Shown: positions 13,987 through 15,287 of the stretch, piece after piece
Layout of the letters: each line of letters opens with the position of its first letter
Position numbering within the stretch: position 1 is the first letter of the stretch
The notes under the pieces: model-generated
Seen by the model: the letters and a program-made list of their open reading frames with translations, nothing else
What the model was told of the DNA's origin: nothing
Databases searched by the model: none
Translations under genes and position numbers: made by a program
Source: an uncultured Acetatifactor sp.
GTDB taxonomy: Bacteria > Bacillota > Clostridia > Lachnospirales > Lachnospiraceae
Length of the DNA: 15,287 nucleotides
Direction of reading: 5' to 3'
NCBI GenBank assembly: GCA_948896875.1
Contig: CAQUWW010000022.1
Coordinates: 1 to 15,287, forward strand

Positions 13987-14553
13987 CTATCTTGTCCTTT
14001 TTACACTGTATCCAAAAGTGCCCAACTGTTCTCCGCAGGTGTAATAGGCTCCGTGCGAATAAACAATGGGATCCGCCTTTTCCAGATGAAATTTGTTCTT
14101 GCCGTCCATATATTTTCTATCTGCATGTACGGATTTTACCTCTGCCAGAAACATGTGATGAGATCCTAAAGGCAGAATCCGACATACCTTGCACTCCAGA
14201 TTCACCGGGCTCTCTCCAATGAGCGGGGCGCTGACCTGATTCCCTGGAATCGGTGTCAGCCCCGTTTCTTTAAACTTGTCCACTTCTCTGCCGCTTTTCA
14301 CTCCACAATAATCGGTGGCAAAAGCCAGCTCTCTTGTGGTCAAATTCACCACAAATTCTCCCGTATCCCGCAGAATCGGAAAAGAATACCTTTCCGGCCG
14401 GACAGAGATACTGATCATGGGCGGATTCGTACAGATCGTCCCGGCCCAGGCAATTGTAATAATATTGTTCCTTCCGTCCTGATCTGCCATGCTCACCATC
14501 ACCACAGGAAGCGGATACAACATATTTCCCGGTTTCCAGATTTCCTTCTCCAT
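13987..14553 (-). CDS. Flavin reductase-like / flavoredoxin-family FMN-binding protein
   Basis: The 188-aa product matches the flavin-reductase-like split-barrel family, which binds FMN and moves electrons in the cytosol. Visible marks are PGNMLYPLPVVMVS at the N-terminus, NIITIAWAGTICTNPP (30-45) followed by SISVRPERYS, GEFVVN (65-70), CGVKSGREVDKF (83-94) and SHHMFLAEV (131-139). The start at 14553 fits the family N-terminus but has only a weak AGG upstream; a TTG at 14586 would add 11 residues. Translation may be coupled to the upstream gene, which ends 30 nt earlier in a GAGGAGG-rich stretch. A redox protein inside an operon of membrane glycosyltransferase-type genes is unexpected, and its partner is unknown. 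Confidence 0.88.
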   Translation of the reverse strand: MEKEIWKPGNMLYPLPVVMVSMADQDGRNNIITIAWAGTICTNPPMISISVRPERYSFPILRDTGEFVVNLTTRELAFATDYCGVKSGREVDKFKETGLTPIPGNQVSAPLIGESPVNLECKVCRILPLGSHHMFLAEVKSVHADRKYMDGKNKFHLEKADPIVYSHGAYYTCGEQLGTFGYSVKRTR

Positions 14554-14582
14554 CTTTTTCAACCTGCCTGTAGTTTTCCTCC

Positions 14583-15254
14583 TCAAAAGGGCAACAGATT
14601 CAAGTGGCTGAGAACCTGCCAGACAACGCTTATCAGGGAGAAGATCATCGCCAGCACAGAAATCGTCATAATCCCGCTCAATTTTCCCTTCAGAGCTGTC
14701 ACGTCGGCTTTGATTTCCGTCTTAGCCTCCGTCAACGCAGTGCTCTGTTTTCCGCTTTCTTCCACCAACACGGCCTGCACATTGCGGTACACCTTCACAC
14801 ATTCTCTGTGCACATTCTCCTCCAGCGTCTCAAATTTGTCGGCCGGCTGTACGGAAACCTGCGCTTCCAATTGTCCACAAAGCTGATCTATTTTCTCCGT
14901 GGGCTCTTTCAGGGCTGCCTCCAGTTCCAGGCTCATGACTTTCTCCAGACCGTCTACCTGGCCCTTCATCTGGCCCAAAAGCTGTTTCAGTTCTTCCAGA
15001 TCCTGACTCAAAAGCTGCTTAACCTCTTCCACATCCTGGCGCACCGTCTGACATGCTTCCTCATTTTCCGTGTGCATTCCTGACAGTCTGGCGGCACTCA
15101 TATCCACAAGCTTCTGCATCTTAGCAAGACATTCGGTGTACTCTGCGGACTTGCCTTTCAGCCTGTTCAGCTCTTCCGTGTCTGCCGTAATATTTGCCTT
15201 AATAATCTCCTGTGCTGTCAATTTCTGTGAAAGTTTGTCCGTAAATATGTCCAT
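14583..15254 (-). CDS. Coiled-coil protein with C-terminal membrane anchor, function unknown
   Basis: The 223-aa protein begins MDIFTDKLSQKLTAQEIIKAN, then runs as a long heptad-rich, Glu/Lys/Leu/Gln-rich coiled coil (about 25-190; for example VEEVKQLLSQDLEELKQLL). It ends in one hydrophobic helix (about 195-217) and a short tail. This predicts a tail-anchored protein whose rod faces the cytoplasm. GGAGGAG 5 nt before the ATG at 15254 sets the start over an in-frame ATG 18 nt upstream. It is the first visible gene of the operon with the flavin reductase and two membrane proteins. Its promoter must lie at or beyond the right edge. The N-terminal motif looks familiar from Lachnospiraceae hypothetical proteins, but I know no assigned function; a scaffold or localisation role is a guess. 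Confidence 0.8.
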   Translation of the reverse strand: MDIFTDKLSQKLTAQEIIKANITADTEELNRLKGKSAEYTECLAKMQKLVDMSAARLSGMHTENEEACQTVRQDVEEVKQLLSQDLEELKQLLGQMKGQVDGLEKVMSLELEAALKEPTEKIDQLCGQLEAQVSVQPADKFETLEENVHRECVKVYRNVQAVLVEESGKQSTALTEAKTEIKADVTALKGKLSGIMTISVLAMIFSLISVVWQVLSHLNLLPF

Positions 15255-15287
15255 TTGTTCTCCTCCCGGCATAATCCCGTTCTTTTT

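Overview
The window looks like chromosomal DNA from a low-to-mid GC Gram-positive of the Clostridia, most likely Lachnospiraceae. This is inferred from a SAM-I riboswitch in front of metK, an Rpn-type nuclease tail, a large XRE/TPR regulator, a G5/LysM/M23 endopeptidase next to murA, and consensus sigma-A-type promoters. Nearly everything is on the minus strand. The exceptions are the 5'-truncated nuclease at the left edge and one small secreted protein near 5.5 kb.

Layout, left to right. (1) 1-407 is the tail of an Rpn/PD-(D/E)XK nuclease. (2) 588-2100 is metK with its promoter, SAM-I aptamer and terminator. (3) 2115-3884 is a two-gene unit, a bactofilin followed by a membrane-anchored M15 (VanY-like) D,D-carboxypeptidase, behind a consensus promoter. 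(4) 3998-4297 is a decayed piece of an ABC exporter ATPase. (5) 4315-5286 is a lipoprotein gene with promoter and terminator. (6) 5343-7769 holds a small secreted Pro/Glu-rich protein (plus strand, preceded by a perfect 17-bp inverted repeat) that converges on and overlaps a 631-aa regulator with two XRE helix-turn-helix domains. The regulator's promoter and leader carry a tandem 39-bp array of inverted repeats. (7) 7819-11058 is murA and a TM/LysM/G5/M23 endopeptidase, each with its own promoter. (8) 11146-15254 is a tightly packed operon in the order coiled-coil tail-anchored protein, flavoredoxin-like flavin reductase, polytopic membrane protein, GT39/PMT-like GT-C glycosyltransferase.

The shared theme is the cell envelope: peptidoglycan precursor synthesis (murA), peptidoglycan trimming (M15, M23), a wall-linked cytoskeletal polymer (bactofilin) and a lipid-linked-sugar glycosyltransferase operon. 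The least explained part is 5.3-7.8 kb, where regulator, exported small protein and dense inverted repeats together resemble a peptide-sensing (RRNPP-like) module. That reading is an inference. All functional names rest on motif recognition by eye; no database search was run.
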